From NCBI RefSeq assembly GCF_021869535.1, contig NW_026262690.1:90999995-91063994 (forward strand): a DNA stretch of 64,000 nt, written 5' to 3'. This DNA comes from Mytilus californianus. Its lineage: Eukaryota; Mollusca; Bivalvia; Mytilida; Mytilidae. Every line of letters starts with the position of its first letter. Position 1 is the stretch's first letter. Shown piece after piece: positions 1 through 14,300 of the stretch. Made by a program: the position numbers and the translations under genes. Under the pieces are notes generated by a model that was given only the letters and a program-made list of their open reading frames with translations, had not been told where the DNA came from and made no database searches.

Positions 1-318
1 GATGGAAGATTTTACAAGTTTTCTAGACACCAGAAGATTTAGAACTTGACATATTGTATAGACACTTATAATGAAGACTGTATGTTTCCTTCTAGATGTC
101 TTGGAAGTTTTTGTATCATTGGAATGATGATTCATTATATACATAACATAAGATGAAATACATACAATTCTAAGGCAGCTTGTCCCTCTTTGATTTCATC
201 TTTCTCCATAAAGGCCCAGCACTTAGTACTAACATCTTTTTTCTTTGGTTTGTAATGCTTCAATTCAAAAAATATTGCAAAACCTACAAAATATATAATA
301 TTAAGCATTTTAGTCTAA

Positions 319-712
319 AACAAGCCTGCACCTTAGTGGCCAAGTGGTCATCTACAGAGACCAATAAGCTGTCAAAACTAAGGTGATGAGTTCTAACCCT
401 ATTTACGGCAAGGTGCATTGACTCCAATCTTAATTGACTAGGATTGCCAGTTTTCCTATCGAAGGTCGTGGTTCTCATCAGGCACTCCGACTTCCTCCAC
501 CAATAAAAACTGACCGCCACGAAATAGCACAATAGTGTTGAAAGTGGTGTTAAACACCAATCAATTAATAATTGACTAGGATTGCCAGTTTTCTTGTCAA
601 AGGTTGTTGTTCTCTCTGGGTATTCCAGCTTTCTCTGCCAATAAAAACTGGCCACCAGGATACAGCATATGCAACAATAGGAGTTAAACACCAACAATCT
701 ATAAATCAGTCA
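319..712 (+). repeat. tRNA-derived SINE (family 1) with duplicated body
   Basis: A tRNA-like head with an A-box-like TAGTGGCCAAGTGG (about 333) and a degenerate B box (about 389) is followed by a body that starts TTGACTAGGATTGCCAG, has CCAATAAAAACTG and ends TTAAACACCAATCAAT. The body then occurs a second time (571-712). Other copies lie at 11288, 49415 (minus), 56511 and 57335. Confidence 0.72.
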
Positions 713-1074
713 GATAAAACATTTTTCTTTGCCACACATGTACATGGACCAGATTGTCATTAAAGAGCACATGAAAAGCCAATCCAGGAGGGAAACTGTA
801 CACTATTCGGCTAACAGTTCTATATTATTATTCCATTTTAAAATAACGTCCTCAAAAGCAGAATGTTTCTTGTGAACCACAATATAGATATATTCAACTT
901 CATATAAACTGTTGAAATAGAGATTAGTTTTGCCTGTATGTTATTTTGATAGTAAAATGAAAATATTTAAATATTAAACTGTTGACACAGCAATATGTCT
1001 CATGTTTCGTAATTTTGATGGTATAATGCAAATGTTGAAATTAAAATGGCAATATTTAAACATGTAAACTATGC

Positions 1075-2055
1075 AAATCAATCAAACTCAATGAACCATG
1101 ACTGAAGGTACATGGCCAAAAAACTCCATGGAGATGTGAAATGCCAATGCTTATAAAAACTGCATACCAAATAAATACCATTGACTTATCATAAGAGTTC
1201 CCTTTAAACTAACCTAAACACAAACTTTAACTTGGAAACAATGTAAAAGTTTCAAAGTCAATGAACCATGATGAGGGGATGGGGCCATATAATCTCCATG
1301 GAAATGAGACTTTTAAATGCCAATACAACTGTAAACCAAATATCATTGACTTAACATTAGTCGTTCATCTGAAACTGATCTAATCACAAACTTAACATGT
1401 AAATAATACAAAATATTCAAAATCAATGAACCATTACTGAGAGGGAGCCAAATAATCTCAATGGAAAGATGTGTCAATGCTAATATACCTGCATACCAAA
1501 TATCATTGATGTACCACTGATAGTTCCCTTAAACTGATCTAATCACAAAATTATGCAAAACATTCAAAATCAATGAACCACGACTAATGGGGTGGCAAAC
1601 AATCTCTATGGAAATGAAATGTGCCAATGCTAATACATCTGCATACCAAATATCATTGACCAACCACTAATGGTTCACCTTAAACTGATCTAATCACAAA
1701 CTAATACATGTAAACTAAGCAAAAGTTTCGAAGTCAATAGACCATGACTGAGGGGGAGGGGCAAAATAATCTTGATGGAAATGAGATGTGTCAATGCTTA
1801 TACAACTGCATACTAAATATCAATGATCTAACACTAGTGGTTCCTCATAAGCTTGACCTAATAAAAAAGGCAGTATTTTAACATGTAAACTAAGGGATTC
1901 ATTCGAAGTCGATGAACCATGACTGAAGGGACAGACCAAAAAATCTCAATGGAAATAAGATGTGCCATTGCCAATGCTAATACAACTGCATACCAAAAAT
2001 CATTGACTTTCCAGTAGTAGTTCACCTTAAAACTGAGCTAATCACAAACGTTAAC
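1075..2055. repeat. Tandem array, unit about 150-175 bp
   Basis: About six diverged units in an AIDA intron, each starting near TCAATGAACCATGACTGA (1089, 1259, 1422, 1570, 1733, 1908) and including GCATACCAAATATCATTGAC and AACTGATCTAATCACAAA. The array at 9046-9925 shares the CAATGAACCATGA start, so the two are distantly related. Confidence 0.85.
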
Positions 2056-2273
2056 AAGTTGTTGACGCTGTGACAATATTACAATAAGCAACATGACAAA
2101 AAAACAAAAATGGTTTACTATCAACACAGTTTTGTACACAAACATCATCATTGTACATCAAATTGAATATATTACAGAGGGAGAGAGAAAGGTAATTGTC
2201 AGATCCATTAATGTGCAAAATCTCTTGTGAATATGCTAAGTAATGGGAAATATGTGTTACACATGAACATTAC

Positions 2274-2396
2274 CTAATGGCAAACTATCAATACACTTCT
2301 GTACAAAAACATCAACATTGTAAATCAAATAGCTTCCTTCCTTGTTCATAGCAATTGGTGTGTCCTGTGGAGCTGTCATATCACTACCACTAGCAT
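2274..2396 (-). CDS. AIDA: AIDA exon 8 (C2 domain, last exon in window)
   Basis: A 123-nt exon (AATTTCAG acceptor, GTAATG donor) encoding DASGSDMTAPQDTPIAMNK and on to YNVDVFVQKCIDSLPL. It aligns with the PVQDTPVASRKEDTY..FNVDIEIQK segment. It ends one base into a codon, so at least one further exon lies outside the window to the left. I found no continuation in 1-2273. Confidence 0.92.
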
Positions 2397-5300
2397 CTGA
2401 AATTACACAATTATAGAATAACTAATCCATGAATTCAAATATACTGTAAATTCAGAAATTATTGCGAGATTCAGTTTCTTATAAATGCAAATAATGCGAC
2501 TGGGTGAGAATGGCAATAATAAGAACTCTCATTCTGAAATCTGATAAATATATACCTTTATGCATGTTTTTCCATTCCTCAAAAATTGCAAAAATAAATG
2601 CATGCTTTAATTTCGCAATTTAAAGTTGTAACATATTCATGATTCAGTGAACAACACATTTATTCAGCTAATGAGTATAGAGCATGAGTTAATAAAAAAT
2701 GCTGTTAGGTAGATAGTTGAATATTTTTCGATATTTCATTATTTGATTTCTCTGATAATTTTTTTTTTTATTACATTGATCATGGACTTTTTAATGGAAA
2801 TAAAGTAGAAAATGCTAGGAACTCTTATCTATATCTACACATTCTAAATTCATTTTGATGCAAATCATCAACAATGTCTTGACAACAACACCAACTGTTG
2901 TGTGATGTAGATAAGAGAATAGAATTTATTTCAAGTGAAATTATCTCCTTTTATTTTTCTGTGAAATCACAGTATTTCATTGCACCCAATGTAATAATGC
3001 AACTTTATTTAAAATTTAAGTCTTCTTCAAACATGGTCCTTTTTGTAAAAGTTCTAAGAATGGGAAGTATTAAAAAACTGTGGATTCATCTAATTTTGTG
3101 TGTACTAATTTTTATGGTTTTAGAGGGAAAAAAATCATATTTTGGTGGATAATGGATTCTGATGGTAAGAATAATTCTTATTACATTGCACTTGTTTCAA
3201 AATAACAACCTTACACTGAAGCAATGAGCTAAAATGCTTAACTAGTTGATCAGCTTGTAGAGGTGAATTCATACAGCAATTAGGTAAAACATTTTAGAAA
3301 TTGGCTTCACAGTCTTAAAGAATATGCACAGTAATGGGAAATAACAAATATATCCAAGGAATGGGGCTGTAACTGTAAATCTCAGACATTTCACTACTTT
3401 CAAAATATTTATTAGTTTAATGCAATCAAACATCAATTTAATCAAATTTCTAAGACTTACAAATGGTAAGATTAGGATTTGAGGCAAGTATAAGTAACTT
3501 GCCAGTATTTATTCCATTTTTAAGGTTGAGTGAGCCTTGCCAAAGACATATATCATTCCTCAAAGGCAAGGGTCCAGCATGCATATTTTTTTGTAAGGCA
3601 CAGAAACCGATTCATACTAAGCAACTCATGTTCATGCGATGTAAATTTTCCTAAATTTTGACAACAGCAAATAATTCAGGGTGTGTTCTCTATAAATATA
3701 AGTTTTGTTTTAATCCAAGCACTATGTATTTTGGTGGGAAGATTTGTAAAGGGCGGACAACCAAATTTTGGACACAGGGATTCATTTTGGAATAGAAAAT
3801 TATACCTAAAAATATCAAATTTCATTAAAATCCCAGCATATTTTAAATACAGCATAAGAAGACATTTCTCAAAATTTTTGCCTACATCTATCCTCTTCCA
3901 GTGTTTCAGTTAGGCCATTTTCACAGGGCGGTCCGCCCGCCCTTTCCTAAGTGCCGCCCTGTGCCTTTTTTGCAGTTTCCAGGGCGCCCTGCCTTTTTGA
4001 AGATCGATTGTATTTTATTTTGTTCTTTATAAATGTTATGATCCGCCATTACGAAATTTTACCTTATGATTTTGTTTACGACCCCAAGCTAATCAACGAT
4101 TACAACAGGTGTCATAATCTGTTGTTACAGATAATCCGTTTATCGGATGGGTCATAAATGATCATCAACATTAATTCATTCAAATAGAATCCGTCAGTCG
4201 GCATGAAGAAATGTTTATACGACTACACAATTTGCGATGTTTACCGTAGTTTCATGGAGAAAACGTAATTGACAGAAAGTCGAAAACCATAATCAACATG
4301 TTAAAAACATCGTTTCACTTGTTTTCTGTAAATTTTTTTAGCAAATTCAGACGTATTTGTCTTTGCCTGCCCTCACTTTTGATACGAAAATAACAAAACC
4401 GGCCGCCATTGTTAATCGTATTTACTTCTTCTATGTACTGTGTATAATCCTCCAAAGAAGGAGCACACCCGAATAAAGAAAGATAACTCATTTTTATTTT
4501 TCCTACCATTGAGTTACCTCCTTAAGATATTCTAAGATATGTCTACATACTTCTGGCTTTATAATTTATATGTTTAGGTCTTTTGACTTATGGGAAAAGT
4601 TAAAGAGGGTGTTTGTAGCAGGGTGGGTAGGGTGCCTTGGTCATCTTTTTCTGTATTCTTTATTTTTAATACAAATTTTCACTGTTCACTACATCCTAAC
4701 ATTGTGCATTTACTGAGCACAGCTGCTGTATTGCCATTAAGCACAGCAGAGACAGAAAGGGCCTTTCCCAGGTATAACTTGTATGACCATAGAAACAGAA
4801 TGAAGCAGGAAACCCTGCAAAACATACTGCATATAAAGCTAAACTGTGACAAGCAATGCCTTGAAAACTTGTGTGATAAGGTGGTTGACAAGTTTTTTCA
4901 GCATAAAAAGTAGACAGATAGAGTTTTATCTGGGCTAATCATGTTGTACTTGTATATATATATAACCATTGATTCAATGAATAAAGACAATGTTTGATTA
5001 ATATCTTTATTAAAACATGCCCTTTTCATATAATCATATCACGCGTTAAATGCCCTTTTTCAGGATTGGCACCCTGCCCTTTTGAAATCCTAGCTGGAAC
5101 ACTGTCTTCTTTTGATAAAAAAAAATATAATTTTTTGACGCACATAATAATAATAATAATAATAATGCAATATGTCAAGTTCTAAATTGTTTGGAGTCTT
5201 GAAAATTTGTAAATAGGATATTACACATATATATATATATCAATTTTTTTGAAATCCTAGCACAAAATGATATTTCTGAAAATTTGTAATTTTTCAGCCG

Positions 5301-8300
5301 AAAGTAAGTTTTATACACATTTAAAAAAAAAAAAATTGACAAATGGAATGAATTTGGAATAGGTTATTATATCTATGTATCACTTTTCATTGAAATCCTT
5401 AAACAAATATAAAAGAAAAATGTGTCTGAGGACACAAATGCTCAAGCTTTGCAACAAAAATGGGACAGGGAGAAAGACGGAAAGACGGAAGGATGGAAAG
5501 ACAAAAAGCCAAGGGTAACACTTCATGCCCCCGTCACCTAGTTTTTACCCCAAAAAGTATTACAAAAATAATTTTCTGTCATTGGGAATCAATTTTTTTG
5601 AAAATAGCATTACATAACTTATATGTTGAATTTCAAGCACAAAAAAATGTTTCTCAAAATTCTGAACAAAAGCAAAGTTTTTACCACAATGTTGTCTAAA
5701 TTTTCAAAAAACGAAAGGGACCTCCCTTTTATAAGAATTAAAACTGTGCATAAAAATTTTAAAAACTGGTTGAGACAATCATGCTGGTACACAGAGAGAG
5801 TAATTACAGCATGACACACACCACTGACTAGTCAACATGGTCAATGTGGCCCTTGTAACCATTCAAATATGAAATTTGATTCCTATGCTGATTTTTTACG
5901 ACAAAATGCAAACTTTACCCATTCATCTAAAAAATTCTGATGTTTCCTATCTTTTTTTTACTCACCCACATTACACTTCATAGAAATCAATGCTAACTAA
6001 TTTTTTTTAATTTGCAAACCTTTAACAGAAACAGTGATGAATGGGTCAATGTATGATACAGCATCTTTCAGACCAATCTTCTCTACCCTGATAGAAAGCA
6101 TCGGTAATCCTCCGAAGGAAACTGGCTTTGGTAACAAACTTCCTTTAACTGAAACATCATATACAAAAAAGGCATCTAAAAGTCAAAAGGCATAAATCAC
6201 TTTCAGATACAGGAAAACACGTCAAGTGATGAAACAGATAGATATTCTTACATGCCTTTCCATGCGGAAAATGCTGGATTAAGGTGATACCAAACACCTT
6301 GACTGAAATTAATTTGGCTCATTTAATTTTCATAAAATTTTGACAAAATATTTACTTTGACCCTTTGACAACAAAATAAAAATTTAAAAAAATTTGAACC
6401 ATAAACTTTAGCGGAAAAATTTCATTGGATATATAGCAGTTTGACTAACACTAATTTTGTTCAATGAGAAGCTTAATATTTCCTTAACAAAAAAACATGA
6501 TTAAAACGTTCAGCTGATTTTTACAGAGTTATCTCCCTGTAGCGTTATGTACCACCTAGGTATAATGGTGTCAAATCTAAATTTTTCATGGTTTGAGGAA
6601 AAACTTGTATTGTCGTGGATATTTGATTTCATGGTTTTGTCAAAGTCTACATACAAGCCTATAGAACATGTATACTTTGTTGAACATTTAAATTCATGGT
6701 TAAGGCATACCAACGAAATCCACAAAAATTGGTATCCCACGAATATTAAATCCTCAGTATAAAATATCAATTCAAATGTCATAAGTCTTAAAACAATAGA
6801 AATGCATCGTTTTGTGTGCACATTAAACTGGTTTAACCCCATTACTTTTTGTGCCTGTACAAAGTTAGACTATCTGAAGCATGTTTTTCTTCGTTGTTGA
6901 TGTTTTTGTTTGTACTTCTGATGGGTTTTTTTTCAGAGGAGTAGGGAGTTGGATGTTGATATGGTCTGATGTTCTCTCCAGTATTTTGGTGATTTTGGTA
7001 AAATTTACCTTTTTCTTGTCTGTCATCTTCATTGTCAGAACTGTGTTGTGTCCTAAAATACATGAACAAAGTTGTTATTTAAATTGATTAAAATTGCTTG
7101 ACAAAAATATCTACATCAATGTAGATACCTAATAAAGGATTTATTCAAATATAACTTTTTAGATGAGTATCAAACATTATTTCATACCTTAAATAATACA
7201 AGAAATTTTCAAAATATCCACCCAAAATCAAAAGGGTGGTCAAAAATTTATAAGATTTCATAGAATAAATCAACGACAAATAATCAACTTTGTGTCGGAC
7301 TATGTAATATTCATGAGTAGAAACAACAATATTTTCAGCTTATTTTGTTCCTTAACTAATGCTCTTCTGACTTATAGTATCAATTTTAAATTCTAGATTT
7401 TTTAAATTTCATCTAAGTACACCCTTAAAAAGGACAATAAGTAGAAGACTAAAAACTTTACAATATATTATTTGCAAAAAATGTCAAGAAAACATGGAAT
7501 TTGGCAATTAAGGTAGTTCATAATTTCGAATTTTCTCATACTTTGTCAAAAGGAAGATTTTACTATGCTTTTTTCAAAAATATAATAAAAAGTATGGGTC
7601 ACCGTGCTATTTTCCAAGCTATGAGTCGTTGAAAATTGCCTAAATTTGGTTAGATTGTTCATGAAAAAACACATTTGTGTGCATAAAAAAAATTCTATGA
7701 GATAGAATTTTGAAATAAATTGTAAGAAGATAGGTTTTATAATATGTTTTAAGAAAATAAAAAGAAAAAATGGTCTCACCGAACTTGTTTTCTTGCTACA
7801 AGTAAAAATTAAAAATTTCCCTATCAGTCCAGTATATATTTTTTACTAGAAGAGTCCCCCTTAAATGGCTTATTTGAAAAAAATGATTCTAAAAACATAA
7901 AAATTTGATATTTGTTTAAATATTTTGAATAATACAATAAATCACCAAGTTTTCTTTATATAAATAAACAATCTAACCATTAAATTGCAAATCTGTCTCC
8001 AAATTTGCAGATTTGGGCAAATAACGAGACCAATTTTGTATAGAGATTGTACAATCCAAGATGGCGGTATACCATGAATCTACCTTAATTCCAGCAGACT
8101 TAGTTGCTGTTCCATTGACATAGTCTCAACATCTCCTTTTTTATATTTTTAAAACAGCAATGGTACAGTTACTGCATTTTAGAATACAAATAAGAATGTG
8201 TGTCAATAGGAAACAATGACCATCTCACACTTTCACAATTCCTTGTTAATTAAACCATAAATTCTGAACCATAACTTATTTTTTTTTTTTTTAAACTGAA

Positions 8301-11300
8301 TCATAACAAACATGTGTACTAGTGTACTAAGTTTGAAGTTGATGAAGCAGAACTTCATGGTGAGCTATCTTAAAATCAAAACTTTAACTTGATATATGAC
8401 AGATGAACATGATGAAGGGATGAACAGACAGAAAACACACATATGCACTAACTGGAAAACATATTATTGTAGGTGGGGCTTAAAAAACATACTTGATTCC
8501 ATTGAATGTCTGTGATTGTATTTGAGCTGCAGTCACATCTACTGGAAAATCTTTACTCTTCTGATTAAGAATATTCTGTAAAGCTGCAAATTATTTAATA
8601 GTTGAAATGAAATATCACTTTTGTAATTTCATGTATTTATGATAAATATTATAAAAATAATAGTGTTATATCCAGACATCAGTGGATCAAAATGTTTTAC
8701 AACTAATACATAATAATGGGTCTTAAACCAATGTTCTATCTGAACTTCAGAGTTTGTGGAAAGTCAGATGTAAACAAAAGGGGCTCTAAAATAAACTATA
8801 ATAAATTATTGAACTGGAAATGTTTGATAAATGTTTTTTTTTCAATTGGAATAATAACAAGAACTTTTCATTTTTATTCCAATTATTTGTCACTATTTAT
8901 TTCATTGTTAATAGTATTACACAAGAGTGCACACACTGAAATGTCTCGCCTGTTTTACTGACCATTGATTTTATGTTGAAAGTCTTAAAGGTAATGGTTT
9001 TACTAAAAGCATTACCGAAACTTATCATTTTTAAAAATCTATGACAATGAGGTCAAGGTCAGATAAATTGTGTCAATCAGACATATACAACTTACAATTT
9101 TTTTATACACCAAATATAGTTGACCTATTGTGTATGCTAATTGAAAAGCAGACCAAACTATAAAAATAGGTCAAGGTCAGATCATACCTTCCAGACAAAC
9201 ATGTACACCTTACAATCATTCCATACACCAAATATATTTGACCTATTGCTTATAGTTCTTGAAAAACAGACAAAAACATAAACACATAACATTGAACAAT
9301 GAACCATGAAAATGAGGTCAAGGTCAGATGAAACCTATCAGACAGACATGTACATCTCACAATCTTTCCATACACCAAATAAAGTAGACCTAATGCTTAT
9401 AGTACTTGAAAAACAGACCAAAACACAAACACTTAACATTGATCAATGAACCATGAAAATGAGGTCAAGGTCAGATGATACATGCAAGACAGACTTGTAC
9501 ACCTTATAATCATTCCATACACCAAATATAGTTGACCTATTGGTTATAGTACTTGAAAAACAGAGTGAAACACAAAAACTTAACATTGACCAATGAACCA
9601 TGAAAATGAGGTCAAGGTCAGTTGAAACCTGCCAGACTGACATGTACCCTTTACAATCATTCCATACACCAAATATAGTTGACCTACTGCTTATAGTATT
9701 TGAGAAACCGACCTAATCATGTAACTTTAACCTTGATCACTGATCAATTAAATGAGGTCGAGGTCAGGTGAACTCTGTCTGACGGACATGTAGATGTTGC
9801 AAGGAACCCATATACCAAATAAAGTTATCCTATTACTCATAATAAGTGAGAAATTCACATGACAAAAAACTCAAATTTTTTTAAGCAGTCGCTGAACCAT
9901 GAAAATGAGGTCAAGGACAATGGACATGTGATTGACATATGATTGACGGAAACTTCGTAACATAAGGTATCTGCATACAAGATATGAAGCATCCAGGTCT
10001 TCTACCTTCAGAAATATAAAGCTTTATATAAATCACTGTTCATATAGAACTAACTTGTGACAACTTACAAGAAAATTAACTTACACTTGCAAGTTTTTTA
10101 CTATAGAGCCCATGTTATAGGATGGATCTATAAAAAAATATTTTTTGGAGCTAAAAATTGATGATCTTTTTTATTAGATACATTTATTAAATCAGTTTCA
10201 TATCTTAGAGAATTACAAATATATGAAGAAAAAATTATTCACTTACTATTTCCGATCTTTTTCAAATCATCTAACAAAATTCCCTCTATACTTCCTGGAT
10301 TCTGAAAATTTATAAATATAATGTGTTAGTCTTCATGGAAAGATTTGTCTCCCCTTTAATGATATAAGCAAAAATGACTAAGTCTATGTTTTGTCATTGG
10401 AAAACTCAACATCCACTTAGATAAAAAAAAATATCAAATAGCATGTATTTGTATACAACTCCATTCAACATTTGGCTGGATTCTGACATATTTTTGTCCA
10501 GGAGTGTTGCAGATTAACAAACTGATATTGGAAGAAATGACTACGTCTATGATTTGATATAGGAACCCCCCAAAAAATCACTAAAGTTATTAATTGAAAT
10601 GGCAGGTGCATAATTTCATATCCTGTAGAAGAATCTGTGTGCAATTTTGGTTAAATTCTGCAAGGCCTTTTCAATATATTTCAAATATTAACATAAAATG
10701 CCATGCTGATGACAAAGAAGAAGAAAGACAACGGAATTTATACCTATGTGTGACTAGCGACAGTTGGAAATTGTAAGGTGAAACAATAACTGCATTATTT
10801 TAACAGAGTTATAAAGAAAATTCTGAGAATTAAACTTCAGAATTACCAAAAAAATCCAGCTTTGAAGCAAGCATTCATTGTAATTTGACAATAAAAAAAA
10901 AAAATTGGTATTTTTCATCACATAATTTTTTTAATATACATATTTATAGTCCCTTGCACTTATGTATTTATGCAGTCCTGTATGGTATGATTAAGTCTGC
11001 AAGGAATTAACTAGCCTGGAATTCAGTATTTTTGTACTAGAATGGTTATACTCGACATGAAATGGTATTTGAAAAAAAAAATCTTCAACTGAAAGATGTT
11101 TTATTAGTAATTCTAAGATTATTATCCTGACCAGTCTTAACTTGTTGTACATGAAGTAACTCTACTATGTTTGATACTTTAGGATTTCTAATCTTAAGTT
11201 TTAAGTATCACTATTAAGAAAAAAAGTAAAAAATTCAACCTAAGTCATTGACAGGAGAATTGTAGGTCAAAGTGACCTAAGTTTTCTTTAAGGGCCTAGG

Positions 11301-14300
11301 TGGCCATGTGGTTTAAGTCATTCATCTGTAGTAGCCCTAGCTTGCCAACTCTGGGGTTGTGAGATTCAAACCCAATCGTGGTGAGGTCTTAATTGACAAG
11401 GATTTCAGTTTCTTGCAGTGGTCAGTGGTTATATCCAGGTACCCTGGCTTCCTCTTCCAATAAAAACTTGCCGCCATTATATAGCCATAGTAACTGAAAG
11501 TGGCATTTAGTACCAAAAAACAAACAAACAAACTTTCATTTCTTTAAAGAGGTTAGATAATTTTTCACATCAAGCTATATGATTGTATGTAAATCATTAT
11601 GTACAAGCAGAACTCTCAGGGTAAACACTCTGTACTTTTATGACACATTTTAATGCTCCAAAAGACAAAATATGCCTTCTTACATGAGATGATTTGGTGA
11701 ATAAGGATCCTGAAATTTGGGGATTGAGGATTGAAGTTTTAAGTTTTAAGTGACCAAATTTTTTATATATTTTGGCAAAATTTGATCACTTACGTTATGA
11801 GAAAAACTTACAACTTCAATCCTTAATTATTGTTAATGCAACCTAAAAGGTAATTTGTGAGTGTTGTTAATAAGGGATGACTATTCCATCACCAAAGACA
11901 GCAATTTAGTTCTATGTAAACTATCACAGCTATCCAATCAAAAGACACCTTTAAAATTAACCTCTAATCCTTTTACAAAATCTGACTACCAGTCTATCAA
12001 CTTACATGAATTTCTCTAACAATCCATTTAAAATGCAATGTAAGTAAATTAATTTCATTTATAAATCTTATAGTAAAATCAAAATATATCTTGGGAAAAC
12101 TAAATTTTACTTCCTCTTTTTTAACCTAATGAATTTCTAACTATAATTGAATCAAGAATAGACTATAAATCTTCATAAAAGTTACATCCCTTCAGAAGTC
12201 CTGAGGAATAATATGCAGAGCTTCTGTGAGAATTTATCATACCAAAGGCTTATATCTGAATTTACATGTTATAATGTTATATTTGGTTTGTTTAAACATC
12301 ATATCAGTGCTTTCAATCTAACTCGAGTATTTAGCTGAAAACAATTGTCAATAAAATGCTTCGCTGGGCACAGCTTGATACGACCGCAAATTCGAACCCT
12401 GAACAGTTGGGGCAAGTATGGACACAACATTCAAGCTTGATACAGCTCTGAATTTGGATTGTGATTAAATATTTGACACAGCATAGGTTTCTGACACAGA
12501 AAGAATGTGGTCTAATAACTTCAATTTTTTTAATTTACCTATTATGGTCCAATGTCCAAAATCAAAATACATGGTTAGATTCAGCATATCAAAGTACCCC
12601 AAGAATTCAATTTTTGTTAAAATCAAACTAAGTTTAATTTTGGACCCTTTGGACCTTAATGTAGACCAATTTAAAAAACGAGACCCAAAATTAAAAATCT
12701 AAAAACACGGTTAGATTTGGCATATCAAAGAACCCCAATAATTCAATTTTTGATGAAATCAAACAAAGTTTAATTTTGGACCCTTTTGACCTCAATATGA
12801 ACCAATTTGATAGCGGGCCCACAAATAAAAAATCTAAATACATGGTAAGATTCAGCATATCAAAGAACTCCATATATTCAATTTTTGTTGAAATCAAACA
12901 AAGTTTAATTTTGGACCCCAATTTGGACCAACTTGAAAACTGGGCCACAAATCTAAAATCTAAATACATGTTTAGATTCAGCATATCAAAGAACCCCATA
13001 TATTCAATTTTTGTTGAAATCAAACAAAGTTTAATTTTGGACCCCAGTTTGGACCAACTTGAAAACTGGGCAAAAAATCTAAAATCTAAATACATGTTTA
13101 GATTCAGCATATCAAAGAACCCCATATATTCAATTTTTGTTGAAATCAAACAAAGTTTTATTTTGGACCCCAACTTGGACCAACTTGAAAACTGGGCCCA
13201 TAATCAAAAATCTAAACACATGTTTAGATTCAGCATATCAAAGAACCCCAAGAATTCAATTTTTGTTAAAATCAAACTAAGTTTAATTTTGGACCCTTTG
13301 GACCTTAATGTAGACCAATTTAAAAAACGGGACCCAAAATTAAAAATCTAAATACACGGTTAGGTTTGGCATATCAAAGAACCCCAATAATTCAATTTTT
13401 GATGAAATCAAACAAAGTTTAATTTTGGACCCTTTTGACCTCAATATGAACCAATTTGATAGCGGGCCCACAAATAAAAAATCTAAATACATGGTAAGAT
13501 TCAGCATATCAAAGAATCCCATATAAACAATTTTTGTTGAAATCAAACAAAGTTTAATTTTGGACCCCAGTTTGGACCAACTTGAAAACTGGGCAAAAAA
13601 TCTAAAATCTAAATACATGTTTAGATTCAGCATATCAAAGAACCCCATATATTCAATTTTTGTTGAAATCAAACAAAGTTTTATTTTGGACCCCAACTTG
13701 GACCAACTTGAAAACTGGGCCCATAATCAAAAATCTAAACACATGTTTAGATTCAGCATATCAAAGAACCCCAAGAATTCAATTTTTGTTAAAATCAAAC
13801 AAAGTTTAATTTTGGACCCTTTGGACCTTAATGTAGAACAATTTGAAAACTGGATCCAAAATTAAAAATCTAAATACACGGTTAGATTCGGCATAACAAA
13901 TAAATAAATGTGGTCAAAGATTTTACAAATCTATTGCGCCATACTGTGCAATTAAAGATTACTTCTTGAAATTTTTCAATATTTGAAATTTGAAAAAAAA
14001 AAATATTTGAAGAATAATTCTTTTTAATTTCTGAAATCTGAAATGAGAAAAAATTGACCCCCCACAATTTCTTTTTACACCCCCCCCCCTTTTTTTCCCC
14101 AAACCATAATTACCCATTTAAATTTACCATAGTGCTAACTTAATCTATTTTATAATAGAATTTAAAATATAGTGTCAAATCTTTCATATGGATTTTTTTG
14201 TAAAAAAAAAAGATGCAACATTTGCAGATATTTTTACTGGTCTTCCTTTATAAATATGCATTTCTTTAAACATAATTTAAAAGCAGTGTAAGGGAAGTAA

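Noticed and set aside
284-697. 137-codon minus-strand ORF
   Set aside because: It is the reverse strand of a SINE with a duplicated body; the repeated peptide segments are the doubled SINE sequence.
1-2273. Search for the remaining AIDA exon(s)
   Set aside because: No segment matches the expected C-terminal C2 region (KKRFTSTK-type or PLYLHLH-type motifs); the region is a SINE, a tandem array and AT-rich sequence.
6842-7008. Continuation of AIDA exon 6 in frame to a stop at 6842
   Set aside because: The GTAAAT donor at 7008 joins in phase to exon 7, which is clearly AIDA; the extension has no family similarity.
12691-13865. Long ORFs on both strands (191, 160, 118 and 101 codons) that look like repeat proteins
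   Set aside because: They are frames of a satellite unit whose length is near a multiple of three; the frame is open on both strands and starts or stops mid-unit.
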